64,000 nt of DNA from JALHFZ01 sp963674625 (lineage in GTDB: Bacteria > Synergistota > Synergistia > Synergistales > Aminobacteriaceae). The DNA is taken from positions 310,001-374,000 of the forward strand of contig CAXXXO010000003.1 in the NCBI GenBank assembly GCA_963674625.2, given 5' to 3'. Below, piece by piece: positions 25,200 to 33,940 of the stretch (the stretch's first letter is position 1; the number at the start of each line of letters is the position of its first letter). The notes beneath the pieces are model-generated. The model did not search any database and was not told the origin of the DNA. It saw nothing but the letters and a program-made list of their open reading frames with translations. The translations under genes were made by a program, and so were the position numbers.

Positions 25200-26326
25200 G
25201 ATTCCACCGATCCTTCCAGCGTGTCGTTCCCGCTTTTCTGCAGAAAATCATCCATCAGGGAGAGCAGTTCGGCAACTCCGTTTCCTTTCAGCGCGCTCAC
25301 GGCCACGGCAGCTTCACCGGCGGAACGGAACCTTTCCTCGAGGGCCGTCCGGACGTCGGGAGGAAGAAGGTCGCTCTTGTTGAGCACGAAAAGACGGGGG
25401 ATTTTCCCTGCCCCGATCTCCTCAAGGGTCTCCTCCACCACGGACCGGACCTCCTGGAGGTCGGGAGCCGAGGAATCGAGGACCACGAGAAGAAAAGCTG
25501 AGGCGGTGATCTCTTCGAGGGTGGTCCGAAAGGCGGTCACAAGCCCGGGGGGGAGATCCCGTATAAATCCCACCGTGTCGGAGAGAAGCAGGCTTTTTCC
25601 CGACGGCAGGGCAACACGGCGAAGAAAAGTATCGAGGGTGGAGAAGAGCCGGTTCTCCGCCACAAGAGACTGGTCGCCGCTCAAAATCCGGAGGAGGGAG
25701 GATTTTCCGCTGTTGGTATAGCCCACCAGGGAGACCACGGGAATATTCATCTTTTTGCGCCGGTCCCGCTGGAGGGTTCGTTTTCGCTTCATAACCTCGA
25801 GTTTTTTTCCGATGTCCCGGACTCTCCGGTCAAGCTTCCGTCGGTGCCGTTCGAACTCCGTTTCTCCCGGCCCCCGGGTTCCGATTCCGCCGCCGAGGCG
25901 GGACATCTGGGCTCCCAGCCCCTTTAGATGAGGTATCTCGTAGCGGCAGAGGGCCATTTCGACCTGGAGTTTTGCCTCCGATGTCCGGGCACGGCTTTCG
26001 AAGATCTTCATGATGACGAAGGGGCGGTCCCAGACTTCAATTCCGGTGATCGTCTTCAGGTTCGCCCGCTGTCCCGGTGTGAGGGTCTCGTTCGACACGA
26101 GAAGGCTCGCTCCCGCGGAAGATGCGAAGAGACCTGCCTCCTCCGCCTTTCCCTTGCCGAGAAGAGAAGCGGGGTCCGGGGCCGACCGGTTCTGTACGAT
26201 GGTCCCCGCCGTCTCGATTCCCAGGTTTTCAAGAAGAAGCTTCAGCTCCTCGAGAAGAACAGAAGGAGGAAATTTCCGTCCCGGAAGGTCGAGGGCGGCG
26301 AGGACGGCCTTTCGGGAGCCCGTCAT
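25196..26326 (-). CDS. hflX: GTPase HflX
   Basis: 376 aa. HflX is a ribosome-associated GTPase that rescues stalled ribosomes. The N-terminal domain carries RLGGGIGTRGPGETEFERHR. The G domain has GYTNSGKSSLL (P-loop), SDTVGFIRDLPPGLVTAFR and NKSDLL. Overlaps both neighbours by 4 bases (yicC downstream, plsC upstream the reading direction). Confidence 0.95.
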   Translation of the reverse strand: MTGSRKAVLAALDLPGRKFPPSVLLEELKLLLENLGIETAGTIVQNRSAPDPASLLGKGKAEEAGLFASSAGASLLVSNETLTPGQRANLKTITGIEVWDRPFVIMKIFESRARTSEAKLQVEMALCRYEIPHLKGLGAQMSRLGGGIGTRGPGETEFERHRRKLDRRVRDIGKKLEVMKRKRTLQRDRRKKMNIPVVSLVGYTNSGKSSLLRILSGDQSLVAENRLFSTLDTFLRRVALPSGKSLLLSDTVGFIRDLPPGLVTAFRTTLEEITASAFLLVVLDSSAPDLQEVRSVVEETLEEIGAGKIPRLFVLNKSDLLPPDVRTALEERFRSAGEAAVAVSALKGNGVAELLSLMDDFLQKSGNDTLEGSVES

Positions 26327-26967
26327 GCCGCGCTCCCCTGGGAAATTTCCGCTTCCAGAGAGACGAAGGTTTTTTCGAACCGTTCAAGAAGGCGCGTTCT
26401 CCCTTCCTTTCCATCCTCCATGAAGGGAATCGTATCGATGGCCTCCCCGAGGAGGACGGAGACTTTCACGGGCTTGACCCATTTCGCCCCGGGAGGCATT
26501 GCCTGAAAGGTTCCGGCGATGAAGACGGGCACCACCGGGGCCCCCGTCTTGAGGGCGATCAGGGCGGCACCTCCCTCGAGGGGCTGAAGTTTTCCGTCCA
26601 GGGAACGGCCTCCCTCGGGAAAAAGCAGGACATTCTCACCGTCTTTCAGCAGGTTCATAAAGGCCCGGAGGGCAGTGCCGGCACTCTGGCTGTCCTGCTT
26701 CCGCACGGGTATGGCTCCAAGGGCGCGGATCATCCCGCCGAAGATCAGAGGGCCGAAAAGCTCTTCCTTTGCCAGGTATCGCAGTCTTCTCGGAAAAACT
26801 GCCCCCATGACAACGGGATCGAGGTTGCTGCTGTGATTCACGATAACGATGACGTTCCTCTCCGGAAGGGGGGCCTTCCACCGTATGGTCATCCGGTTGT
26901 AGACTTTCAGGCAGATGAAGAAGAACCACTTGACGAAAAAGTAAAAAATCCTGTTGAACTGTGTCAT
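26323..26967 (-). CDS. plsC: 1-acyl-sn-glycerol-3-phosphate acyltransferase
   Basis: 214 aa. Adds the second acyl chain to lysophosphatidic acid at the membrane, downstream of the PlsX/PlsY step. Acyltransferase motif I is NHSSNLDPVVMG (HxxxxD); motif III is LLFPEGGRS. A short hydrophobic N-terminus (FYFFVKWFFFICLKVY) suggests membrane attachment. Translationally coupled with cmk and hflX. Confidence 0.92.
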   Translation of the reverse strand: MTQFNRIFYFFVKWFFFICLKVYNRMTIRWKAPLPERNVIVIVNHSSNLDPVVMGAVFPRRLRYLAKEELFGPLIFGGMIRALGAIPVRKQDSQSAGTALRAFMNLLKDGENVLLFPEGGRSLDGKLQPLEGGAALIALKTGAPVVPVFIAGTFQAMPPGAKWVKPVKVSVLLGEAIDTIPFMEDGKEGRTRLLERFEKTFVSLEAEISQGSAA

Positions 26968-27647
26968 GGGCAGGTCGTCCTTTGGCCTGAGGTAATTTCT
27001 GCGATACGGGCGAGGACGATTTTCTCCGCTTCCTCAACGGTGAGGCCGTCCGTATTCACCTCCAGGGCATCGCCGGCTTTCCGCAGGGGAGATGCCTCCC
27101 TGGAGCTGTCGGTTTCGTCCCTCTTCCTGATCCGCTCGAGGACCTCGTCGAAGGAAGAGGCATCTCCCCTGGCCTGCAGCTCGAGATGCCGTCTCTGCGC
27201 CCGGACGCGGTCCGAGGCAGTGAGAAAAATTTTCACCTGGGCCGAGGGAAAGACAACCGTGCCCATATCCCGGCCGTCTGCAACGAGGCTCGTTTTTTCT
27301 CCCTCCTCCCGCTGTACTGCCAGGAGCGCTTTCCGCACGGAGGGGAGGGCGGAATAGGACGAAACGATGGAGTCGACGAAGGGCGAGCGGATTTCAATTC
27401 CCGCTTCCCTGCCGTTGATCCTGAGTTCGCCCGGGCCAATCTGAACGGAGAGCTTCTCAAGAGCATTGTCCAGGGCGACGCTCTCCTCCGGAGGAATGCC
27501 TGCCCCTGAAAGGGCGAGGGCGATAGCCCGGTAGATCGCCCCCGTATCGAGGTAGGAAATCCCCAGGGCGGAGGCGACCCTTTTGGCGACCGTACTCTTG
27601 CCTGAGCCGGCGGGACCGTCGATGGCGACCACGAGAGGGGGTGTCAT
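26964..27647 (-). CDS. cmk: Cytidylate kinase
   Basis: 227 aa from ATG 27647 (MTPPLVVAIDGPAGSGKST). The longer frame to 27929 lies in the HDOD gene. Phosphorylates CMP/dCMP. P-loop GPAGSGKST, then YLDTGAIYRA, and VADGRDMGTVVFP and KIFLTAS are family marks. ATGA overlap with the HDOD gene. Confidence 0.95.
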   Translation of the reverse strand: MTPPLVVAIDGPAGSGKSTVAKRVASALGISYLDTGAIYRAIALALSGAGIPPEESVALDNALEKLSVQIGPGELRINGREAGIEIRSPFVDSIVSSYSALPSVRKALLAVQREEGEKTSLVADGRDMGTVVFPSAQVKIFLTASDRVRAQRRHLELQARGDASSFDEVLERIRKRDETDSSREASPLRKAGDALEVNTDGLTVEEAEKIVLARIAEITSGQRTTCP

Positions 27648-28534
27648 CGAAAGGCTTCCTCCATCTCCGCAAGTTCGGCCTCGGCCTGGGCGACGAAATC
27701 CACGAGTTTTGACATGAGATCTTCGTAATCGGTTATTTCGAGCCGTTCCAGAACCTCGGGATAGAGATAGTTCTGCAGTCCGTCGGCGCCGAGTCCCACT
27801 CCGAGCATGAGGCAGAGGGAATTGGCAAGGTGGACCACGTCCACACCCGGCTGGAACTGGGGGGCCTTGAGGTCGTTGGGTGCATGATGAGAGGCGACCG
27901 CATATTTGTAGGCTTCCGGAAGGCCCCACTTTTCAACCAGGAGGGCTCCCACGGCGGCGTGATCGAATCCGAGCACCCGGTGCTCCGCATCGAGGAAGGA
28001 GACATTTTCCTCCTCCACGAGGCGGAGGATGATACCGTAGCCGAAGCGGACGTAGTCGTTCAGGACCACTTTGCCGATATCGTGGAGAAGCCCGCTGACG
28101 TAGGCCTCTTCGGGAAGGGTGCGTCCCGTTCTCTGGGCGATGTATCGCGAGGCATAGGCTACGGTCAGGGAATGCCTCCAGAGAGTGCCCCGGTCGAGGG
28201 CATATCCCGTAAGAGCCTTGTCCATCACCGTGTAGACCGACGCGGAAAGGACGATGTTGCTGATGTTCTTGTACCCGAGAAGGGAGATGGCCTCGCTCAC
28301 GCTCGAAATCTCCCGGCTGATTCCGTAAGCGGCGGAATTGGCTAGTTTCAGGGTGCGGATCACGAGTCCCTCGTCTCTGGAAAGACTGGCCGCCACGTCC
28401 TGGGCGCTGCTGTCCGGGTCATTCAGCTTGCGCATCGTCTCAACGACAAACTGGGGAAAGGATTTTATCTCCTTGATTTTACCGAGGATTCTCGTTTTGA
28501 TGAGCTCCCGGGTCCGATCGTCCATACCGTCCAT
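27644..28534 (-). CDS. HDOD-domain protein
   Basis: 296 aa. AAGGAGG precedes the start by 7 bases. Residues about 15-215 form an HDOD domain: FPQFVVETMRKLNDPDSSAQ, then LANSAAYG, LLGYKNISNIVL and GLLHDIGKVVL. The HD dyad and a later ASHH are retained, so phosphohydrolase activity is possible, although many HDOD proteins are non-enzymatic signalling modules. Sits between cmk and rluB; no sensor domain is present. Confidence 0.85.
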   Translation of the reverse strand: MDGMDDRTRELIKTRILGKIKEIKSFPQFVVETMRKLNDPDSSAQDVAASLSRDEGLVIRTLKLANSAAYGISREISSVSEAISLLGYKNISNIVLSASVYTVMDKALTGYALDRGTLWRHSLTVAYASRYIAQRTGRTLPEEAYVSGLLHDIGKVVLNDYVRFGYGIILRLVEEENVSFLDAEHRVLGFDHAAVGALLVEKWGLPEAYKYAVASHHAPNDLKAPQFQPGVDVVHLANSLCLMLGVGLGADGLQNYLYPEVLERLEITDYEDLMSKLVDFVAQAEAELAEMEEAFR

Positions 28535-28554
28535 CTTCAGCCCTCCTTGTGCCT

Positions 28555-29289
28555 TCAGACCGATCCGCCGGACCGTATGGCCCGCCAGAGAGAAATCCGG
28601 GATATCTCCAGATACGATCCCGGGGGGAGATCCCTCAGCTCCATTTTACCAATTCTTCTTCGAATAAGCATTTCCACTGAAAAACCGAAGGTCTCGGCCA
28701 TGCGCCTCACTTCCCGTTTCACTCCCTCGCCGAGGACGATGGAAATCCATCGGTTTGCCGGCAGTTTGTTCATTATGAGGAGCTTCACGGGCTTCAGGAG
28801 CCTTTCGTCGAGAAGGACTCCCCCGGTCCACAGCCGGACGTCCTTTCGGGTGATCTCCTCCGAGAGAAGGGCTTCATATTCCCGAAGGATGTTTTTTGAG
28901 GGATGAAGCAGATCCTGGGCGAAATCGCCGTCGTTGGTGAGGACGAGCAGACCTTCGCTCTCCCGGTCGAGACGCCCCACGGGAAAGAGACGGAATTTTT
29001 TCAGATCCCCGGAGAGAAGATCTCCCACGACCGGATCGTAGGGGTCCTGCACGGAACAGACATACCCCTTCGGTTTGTTGAGAACGAGGTATTTTTTCTC
29101 CTCCGGAAGGACCGTCTTTCCATCCAGGGTCACGGTCATCCCCTCGGTTACCCGGTAGGCTGGAAGCAGCACCACTTTTCCGTCGACCCTCACTTTCCCC
29201 GCCGCGATGATATCCTCCACCCCGCGGCGGGAACCAGCCCCTCCCATGGCGAGATAGCGATTGAGCCGGGTGCCCTGCGTGCTCATCAT
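28555..29289 (-). CDS. rluB: rRNA pseudouridine synthase (RluB/RsuA family)
   Basis: 244 aa. An N-terminal S4 RNA-binding domain (RLNRYLAMGGAGSRR..EDIIAAGKVRVDG) is followed by the pseudouridine synthase domain. Catalytic Asp is in VGRLDRESEGLLVLTNDG. The scpA-scpB-rluB order is common. Start overlaps scpB as ATGA. Exact target (23S U2605 versus 16S U516) is inferred from context. Confidence 0.92.
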   Translation of the reverse strand: MMSTQGTRLNRYLAMGGAGSRRGVEDIIAAGKVRVDGKVVLLPAYRVTEGMTVTLDGKTVLPEEKKYLVLNKPKGYVCSVQDPYDPVVGDLLSGDLKKFRLFPVGRLDRESEGLLVLTNDGDFAQDLLHPSKNILREYEALLSEEITRKDVRLWTGGVLLDERLLKPVKLLIMNKLPANRWISIVLGEGVKREVRRMAETFGFSVEMLIRRRIGKMELRDLPPGSYLEISRISLWRAIRSGGSV

Positions 29290-29888
29290 GTATTCTCATC
29301 CTCGCTGAAGGGGTTTGGCTCCTCTTCCCGGGAAGGGTTCAGTTCCTCGAGTTCCTCCAGGGTGGGCAGCTCGGAGATGGACGAAAGACCGAAGGTCTCG
29401 AGGAAAAGGGGCGTCGTCCTGTACAGCAGGGGCGAACCCGTCCCTTTCCTGCGCCCGGCGATCCGCAGAAGTCCGTGAGAAAGCAGGGTTTCGATGACCC
29501 GTTCGCACCGGACGCCCCGGATATCCTCCACGTCGCTCCGGGTGACAGGCTGATTGTAGGCGATGACCGCCAGGGTCTCCACAGCCGCCTTGCTGAGGCG
29601 AATTTTTTGAACGAGGAGGGTGTTGCGGAAAAGCGAAACGACCTCTGCCGTCTCTTCCGCCGTGGTCATCCTCCACCCCTCGGGAACTTCCTGAAGAAGG
29701 ATTCCCTGGCGGGTCCGCAGGAGGAAATTCTGAAGATTCCGCATTTCCTCCGCAGCCGAGGGGACGGGTATGGAAAGCAGGTCCGCGATCTCCTTCAGGG
29801 AGACCGGTGAGGCGGCCACGAAGAGCAGCGCCTGGATTTTCTGACCCGTGGAGTTCAATCTGTCAGAGGGCGTAGAAGATGACATCAT
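29286..29888 (-). CDS. scpB: Segregation and condensation protein ScpB
   Basis: 200 aa from ATG 29888 (AGGAGG 9 bases upstream); ATG 29885 follows directly. Kleisin-associated winged-helix subunit of the SMC condensin complex. Typical blocks: QALLFVAASPVSLKEIADLL, LSKAAVETLAVIAYNQPVTR and RVIETLLSHGLLRIAGRR, then TGSPLLYRTTPLFLETFGL. Overlaps the end of scpA. Confidence 0.94.
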   Translation of the reverse strand: MMSSSTPSDRLNSTGQKIQALLFVAASPVSLKEIADLLSIPVPSAAEEMRNLQNFLLRTRQGILLQEVPEGWRMTTAEETAEVVSLFRNTLLVQKIRLSKAAVETLAVIAYNQPVTRSDVEDIRGVRCERVIETLLSHGLLRIAGRRKGTGSPLLYRTTPLFLETFGLSSISELPTLEELEELNPSREEEPNPFSEDENT

Positions 29889-30636
29889 GAAAAAGGTCCT
29901 CCTGCTCCATTCGGATGCGCCCCCTTCTCGCCATCTCGAGAAGGGCAAGAAGGGTGACCACGAAAAGTGTCACGTTCTCCCTCCCGCCGAGAAGCTGAGA
30001 AAAGCGGAGAGACCTGTGGCCGGCAAGGCGGGCGAGTATCTCTGAAATTTTACTCTCGATCTGCTCCTCTTCGGGAAGGGCGGAAGGGATGCCGTCCCAG
30101 TCGCCGGAGGTGAAAAACTCGGGCCTGTCGCCCCGGGAGAATACCCCCCGGCGGGACTCGAGGATATCCCACCACTGACGGCAGAGGGCGTAGAGATCTC
30201 CCAGGTTGCCGAACTGCTCGTCTTCCCCGGTTTCCGTCCGGCGAAGAAAGACCCTGTCCTGCCTCTCCTTCCTGGCCCGGAGAAAACTGGCGGCAATCCT
30301 GTAGGGACGATACCGGGATATTTTTTCCAGTACGTCTCCGTCTTCTCCGCTCGTCTCGAACTCCCCGGGGTGAAGAGGTTCGAGGCGGGGAAGAAGGGCC
30401 CGGGCTTTCGCCAAAACGAGGGTTGCGGCCATAAAGAGAAACTCCGAGACTATTCCGACCGAAACATGCCGGGTATTTGCCAGGTAGGCTCCGTAAATCC
30501 GGACGATTTGTCCCACGGAAATCTTCGCGGTTTCGAGGGCGCCGCTCTCCACGAGAAAACACAGCAGGTCGAAGGGGCCTGAAAACCCGTCGACTTCCGC
30601 TGAAAATTCTTCGAACCCCGGGGAGCGTTCGTACAA
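29863..30636 (-). CDS. scpA: Segregation and condensation protein ScpA
   Basis: About 257 aa. Kleisin subunit that bridges SMC heads. The N-terminal signature FSGPFDLLCFLVESG and the segment SEFLFMAATLVLAKARALLP are diagnostic; the C-terminal winged helix ends at 29863. Start chosen as TTG 30636, 4 bases after trpS, with AGAGGG 8 bases upstream; a TTG at 30672 inside trpS is possible but has no ribosome-binding site. Confidence 0.9.
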   Translation of the reverse strand: MYERSPGFEEFSAEVDGFSGPFDLLCFLVESGALETAKISVGQIVRIYGAYLANTRHVSVGIVSEFLFMAATLVLAKARALLPRLEPLHPGEFETSGEDGDVLEKISRYRPYRIAASFLRARKERQDRVFLRRTETGEDEQFGNLGDLYALCRQWWDILESRRGVFSRGDRPEFFTSGDWDGIPSALPEEEQIESKISEILARLAGHRSLRFSQLLGGRENVTLFVVTLLALLEMARRGRIRMEQEDLFHDVIFYAL

Positions 30637-30640
30637 GGAA

Positions 30641-31636
30641 CTACCCTCTCGGAACGAATCCGATGGCGGCAATGATTTCGTCCATGGTCTTTCTTGCGGC
30701 AGCCTGGGCTTTGACGGCTCCCTCCCGGAGTATGGATTGGAGGAGATCCGGATTTCCCTCGTAGAAGGAGCGTCTCTCCCTGATTGGGGCCATCACGCTG
30801 TTCACGTGGCTCAAGAGCTTCTTCTTGCAGTCCACGCACCCTATTACCGCCGTACGGCAGCCCAGGGCGATCTCGGCTTTTTCTTCCTCATCCGTATTGA
30901 ATACCTTGTGAATGTCCCATACCGGGCACTTTTCCGGCTCTCCGGGGTCGGTCCTCCGCTCCCGGGCCGGGTCGGTGATCATGGTGCGGATCTTCTGCCA
31001 CATTTCGTCGGGATGATCGGCGATATTGATCGCGTTTCCGTAGGATTTGCTCATCTTCCTGCCGTCCGTGCCCGGGACCTTGGGCGTCGGGGTCAGCATG
31101 ATCTGCGGCTCGGGAAGGATGTCGCCGAACAGGGAATTGAATCGCCGGGCCATTTCCCGGGAGATCTCGAGATGGGCGCTCTGGTCCTCCCCCACCGGTA
31201 CGATTTCTGCCTTGTAGAGCAGGATGTCCGCGGCCATGAGGACCGGATATCCGAGAAAGGCGTAGGTACTCAGATCCTTGTTCTGGATGTTGATGATCTG
31301 CTCCTTGTAGGTGGGGTTCCGCTGAAGCCATCCGAGGGGCGTCACCATGGAGAGGGCGAGATGCAGCTCGGCGTGCTGGGGAACGTGGGACTGAACGAAG
31401 ATGACGCATTTCTCGGGGTCAAGTCCTGCCGCAAGCCAGTCGAGAAGAACCTCCCAGCAGTTTCCCCGGATGGTGGAGCTCTCCGCGTAATCCGACATGA
31501 GGGCATGCCAGTCCACGATGGAATAAAAACATTCGTATTTCTCCTGCAGCCTCACCCAGTTCGTAAGGGCACCTGCAAGATGTCCGAGATGAAGCTTTCC
31601 TGTCGGTCTCATTCCGCTGAAAACCCGCTGCGCCAT
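30641..31636 (-). CDS. trpS: Tryptophanyl-tRNA synthetase
   Basis: 331 aa from ATG 31636 (AQRVFSGMRPTGKLHLGH), preceded by GAGGTGG. Class I synthetase with the HLGH form of HIGH and KMSKS (in DGRKMSKSYGNAI). Charges tRNA-Trp. Followed closely by scpA-scpB. A 231-base upstream gap holds a tandem repeat but no recognisable T-box. Confidence 0.96.
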   Translation of the reverse strand: MAQRVFSGMRPTGKLHLGHLAGALTNWVRLQEKYECFYSIVDWHALMSDYAESSTIRGNCWEVLLDWLAAGLDPEKCVIFVQSHVPQHAELHLALSMVTPLGWLQRNPTYKEQIINIQNKDLSTYAFLGYPVLMAADILLYKAEIVPVGEDQSAHLEISREMARRFNSLFGDILPEPQIMLTPTPKVPGTDGRKMSKSYGNAINIADHPDEMWQKIRTMITDPARERRTDPGEPEKCPVWDIHKVFNTDEEEKAEIALGCRTAVIGCVDCKKKLLSHVNSVMAPIRERRSFYEGNPDLLQSILREGAVKAQAAARKTMDEIIAAIGFVPRG

Positions 31637-31767
31637 GCTGACCACCTCGATGAAAGGATTGGACGAAAAAATCATCCCTGGGATCTATCATATCACTGGA
31701 AATAAATTCTTTGATATTCAGTCCTTCATCCTCGATTTTCTGACTGAGGAGACGGGCTGCCGTCATA

Positions 31768-31795
31768 CATAAGAAAGGAGGCATAAGAAAGGAGG
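31768..31795. repeat. Tandem 14-base duplication upstream of trpS
   Basis: CATAAGAAAGGAGG occurs twice head to tail at 31768-31781 and 31782-31795, about 130 bases upstream of the trpS start. On the minus strand each copy reads CCTCCTTTCTTATG. Confidence 0.6.
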
Positions 31796-31867
31796 GGCGC
31801 CTCGCTGCCGGCCGGCTGAGTTTTTCCCCCGCTCCTTCCGACCGCCCGTCACACCTTTGAAGTGAGA

Positions 31868-32653
31868 TCAGCCGGAAAAAAGGATGCTTTTGAGGGGAGA
31901 AAAGGGAAGAAGGCGCGCTCTTTCCCCCCATGCCTCAGAGACGCACTCCGCAAGATCGGGAAGAGAGAAATATTCCATTTCCCCATGATCTGCCAGAAAA
32001 AGGATGAGCCCCCTGCCGCAGGCTTCGAGTCTTTCGTGATACTTCATATCGGCGGTGAAATACGCCTGGGCCCCTGCCTGAGCCGCATTCCGCCACAGGC
32101 TTCCTCCGGAGCCGCCGCAGAGGGCGAGCCTTTTCAGAGGGAGATCTAGGTCACCGTAAACCTCGATCCTGGACAGGGAAAGGGCTTTCTTGATCCTTTC
32201 CGCCCACTGGTGTGCTGGAAGGATTTCAGGAAGCTCACCCGCCGTTCCGGTCCCCCAGGCGCCCGTTCCAGACGGAAGCAGGGGAAGGGGGTCCTTCAGC
32301 CCGACCGCCCTCGAGAGGGACCGGTTCATTCCCCCGGGAGCGGCATCCCAGTTCGTATGAAGGGCAAAGAGGGACAGTCCGCAGGCAAGGGCAAAGGCGA
32401 TCTCCCCTCCGGGGGCTTCATCGGTGATAATCTTCCGAAGAGGAGAAAGGAAAAGGGGGTGATGGGTTACAAGAACATTGGCTCCGGCTTCAGCGGCCCG
32501 CTCGAGGGTTTTCCTGTCCGGATCGAGGGCAACGGCAACTCCGCGGATCCTATCCTCCCGGCTCCCCACGAGAAGCCCCGAATTATCCCACTCCTCCGCC
32601 CAGCGAAGGGGAAGGCTTCTGTCCAGCCTGCAAAGCAGTTCCTGTACCTTCAT
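31868..32653 (-). CDS. Nif3-like dinuclear metal centre protein
   Basis: 261 aa. Nif3/DUF34 family (YqfO-like). EEWDNSGLLVGS near the N-terminus, VTHHPLF with the metal-binding histidines, FALHTNWDA, and the C-terminal DHGEMEYFSLPDLA are family blocks. Often annotated as GTP cyclohydrolase I type 2, but the reaction is not secure. Shorter than forms with an inserted PII-like domain. Confidence 0.9.
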   Translation of the reverse strand: MKVQELLCRLDRSLPLRWAEEWDNSGLLVGSREDRIRGVAVALDPDRKTLERAAEAGANVLVTHHPLFLSPLRKIITDEAPGGEIAFALACGLSLFALHTNWDAAPGGMNRSLSRAVGLKDPLPLLPSGTGAWGTGTAGELPEILPAHQWAERIKKALSLSRIEVYGDLDLPLKRLALCGGSGGSLWRNAAQAGAQAYFTADMKYHERLEACGRGLILFLADHGEMEYFSLPDLAECVSEAWGERARLLPFSPLKSILFSG

Positions 32654-32714
32654 TTTTCCTCCTTGGAAGGGCAGACAAAAAAACCGTTTCCCCGGAAGGA
32701 AACGGCGAATATTC

Positions 32715-32791
32715 TGGTGGGCCTACCTGGACTCGAACCAGGAACCTTCCGGTTATGAGCCGGTGGCTCTAACCACTTGAGCTATAGGCCC
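32715..32791 (-). tRNA. tRNA with CAT anticodon (Ile2 or elongator Met)
   Basis: 77 nt including CCA. Acceptor GGGCCTA/TAGGCCC, anticodon stem CCGG/CCGG around loop CTCATAA, T-loop TTCGAGT. The GGCTCATAACCG arm resembles tRNA-Ile2, which TilS converts to read AUA, more than initiator Met (no GGG/CCC pairs), but elongator Met cannot be excluded by eye. Confidence 0.93.
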
Positions 32792-32808
32792 TCAAAAACA
32801 CGCTGCCG

Positions 32809-32838
32809 ATTATACGACAGGGAGGGAATAAACCGCAA
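32809..32838 (-). promoter_or_regulatory. Promoter of the CAT tRNA
   Basis: Minus strand TTGCGG (32838-32833), 18-base spacer, consensus TATAAT (32814-32809), 17 bases before the tRNA. Confidence 0.55.
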
Positions 32839-32883
32839 GATGCATTTTTTCCCCTCCTGAGGAAAAGGGCAGGGATGGGCCGG

Positions 32884-33066
32884 CTACTCTTCTACGGTGA
32901 TGCATGCCACCGGACAGCTTTCGGCGGCTTCTTTCGCGCAATCGCTTCCTTCGGGCTTAATCACCTTGGAAACTCCGGCATCTTCGTCCATCGTAAAAAC
33001 CTCGGGACATATCTGGGCACATACGCCGCAGCCGATACATTCATCCTTGTCAACAGAGACTCGCAT
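32884..33066 (-). CDS. 4Fe-4S ferredoxin
   Basis: 60 aa from ATG 33066. The cluster ligands are CIGCGVCAQICPE and a distant Cys in SCPVACITVEE; the second C..C cluster is incomplete, so a single 4Fe-4S is expected (Thermotoga/Desulfovibrio type). Candidate electron acceptor for PFOR. It has its own promoter. Confidence 0.92.
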   Translation of the reverse strand: MRVSVDKDECIGCGVCAQICPEVFTMDEDAGVSKVIKPEGSDCAKEAAESCPVACITVEE

Positions 33067-33098
33067 GGAAGATGTGGTCACCTCCTTCCGTCAGAGGG

Positions 33099-33127
33099 AT
33101 TGTATATCAGCAGAGGAGAATCGTCAA
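33099..33127 (-). promoter_or_regulatory. Promoter of the ferredoxin gene
   Basis: Minus strand TTGACG (33127-33122), 17-base spacer, TACAAT (33104-33099); AAGGAGG follows before the start. It overlaps the last codons of purR. Confidence 0.6.
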
Positions 33128-33933
33128 ACTTTCCCTTCATCCCACAGGGACACGTAGGGCTGGCGTTTTTCCGTTCCATCGAGGCGGAGAAGGGCCTGCC
33201 AGGACGAAACGGCTTTCTGTTCGGGCTCGGAGGCAACCATGAAGACTCCGATGCCGGCCACGTCCGCTCCGAATTCCTTCGCGACGAGAAGCATTCCGGC
33301 GGCTGTGCTGCCTCCCCTCATGAAGTCGTCAACGATGAGGACCCGCTTTCCCCGCTGAAGCTGTTTTGTGCCCATGTACATGGCCTTAACTTCCCCGGTC
33401 TTCGTGGGGTAATGGACGGTCACGGCCGAACCGTCGCTGGCGCGGTTGCGGAAACGGCAGACAGCGAGGGGAATGCCGAGGGCATGGGCCGTGAATATGG
33501 CGATGGGAATTCCCTTGACCTCGGAGGTCATGATGATGTCCGGCCGGGTTTCGCTGAACATGGAGGCCATGGCGTATCCGAGCCTCAGGGCGAAATGGGG
33601 ATTGAAAAGGATGTCGCTGTAGTAGACCAGTCCGCCCGGAAGGAAACGATCTTCCGTATTGAGCAGATCCGTAATTTCCTTGAGAAGACCGTCCCTGACG
33701 GACGGGGCCATCCTGGGAACGAAGGACGCGCCTCCCGTTCTCCCCCGGTCCACATTGATTCCTCCGAGACCTTCCCTGTTGAAGGCCTCGTTGATGATGG
33801 CTACGTCATCGCTTATGACCGTTTTCGAGACGAGGAAGTCCTCCGCGAGGGACGTGAGGGAAAGCTGCTTCGACGGGCACGTCAGAAACCTTGCCGACGT
33901 CCGGATCAATCGTTCTGTTCGCTGTCCTTTCAA
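33124..33933 (-). CDS. purR: Purine operon repressor PurR (Bacillus type)
   Basis: 269 aa from TTG 33933 (GGAG 10 bases upstream); the frame is open to 33951. N-terminal winged helix (about 1-75: RLIRTSARFL, VSKTVISDDVAII) is fused to a phosphoribosyltransferase-like domain with the PRPP loop VLIVDDFMRGGSTAAG. In Bacillus this repressor responds to PRPP and controls pur genes. The purine operon lies 9 kb away, and I did not find a clear PurBox before purC. Confidence 0.93.
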   Translation of the reverse strand: MKGQRTERLIRTSARFLTCPSKQLSLTSLAEDFLVSKTVISDDVAIINEAFNREGLGGINVDRGRTGGASFVPRMAPSVRDGLLKEITDLLNTEDRFLPGGLVYYSDILFNPHFALRLGYAMASMFSETRPDIIMTSEVKGIPIAIFTAHALGIPLAVCRFRNRASDGSAVTVHYPTKTGEVKAMYMGTKQLQRGKRVLIVDDFMRGGSTAAGMLLVAKEFGADVAGIGVFMVASEPEQKAVSSWQALLRLDGTEKRQPYVSLWDEGKV

Positions 33934-33940
33934 AATCTCA

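Noticed and set aside
31637..31867. T-box riboswitch upstream of trpS
   Set aside because: No AGGGTGGNACCGCG-like T-box sequence or following terminator was found in the 231-base gap.
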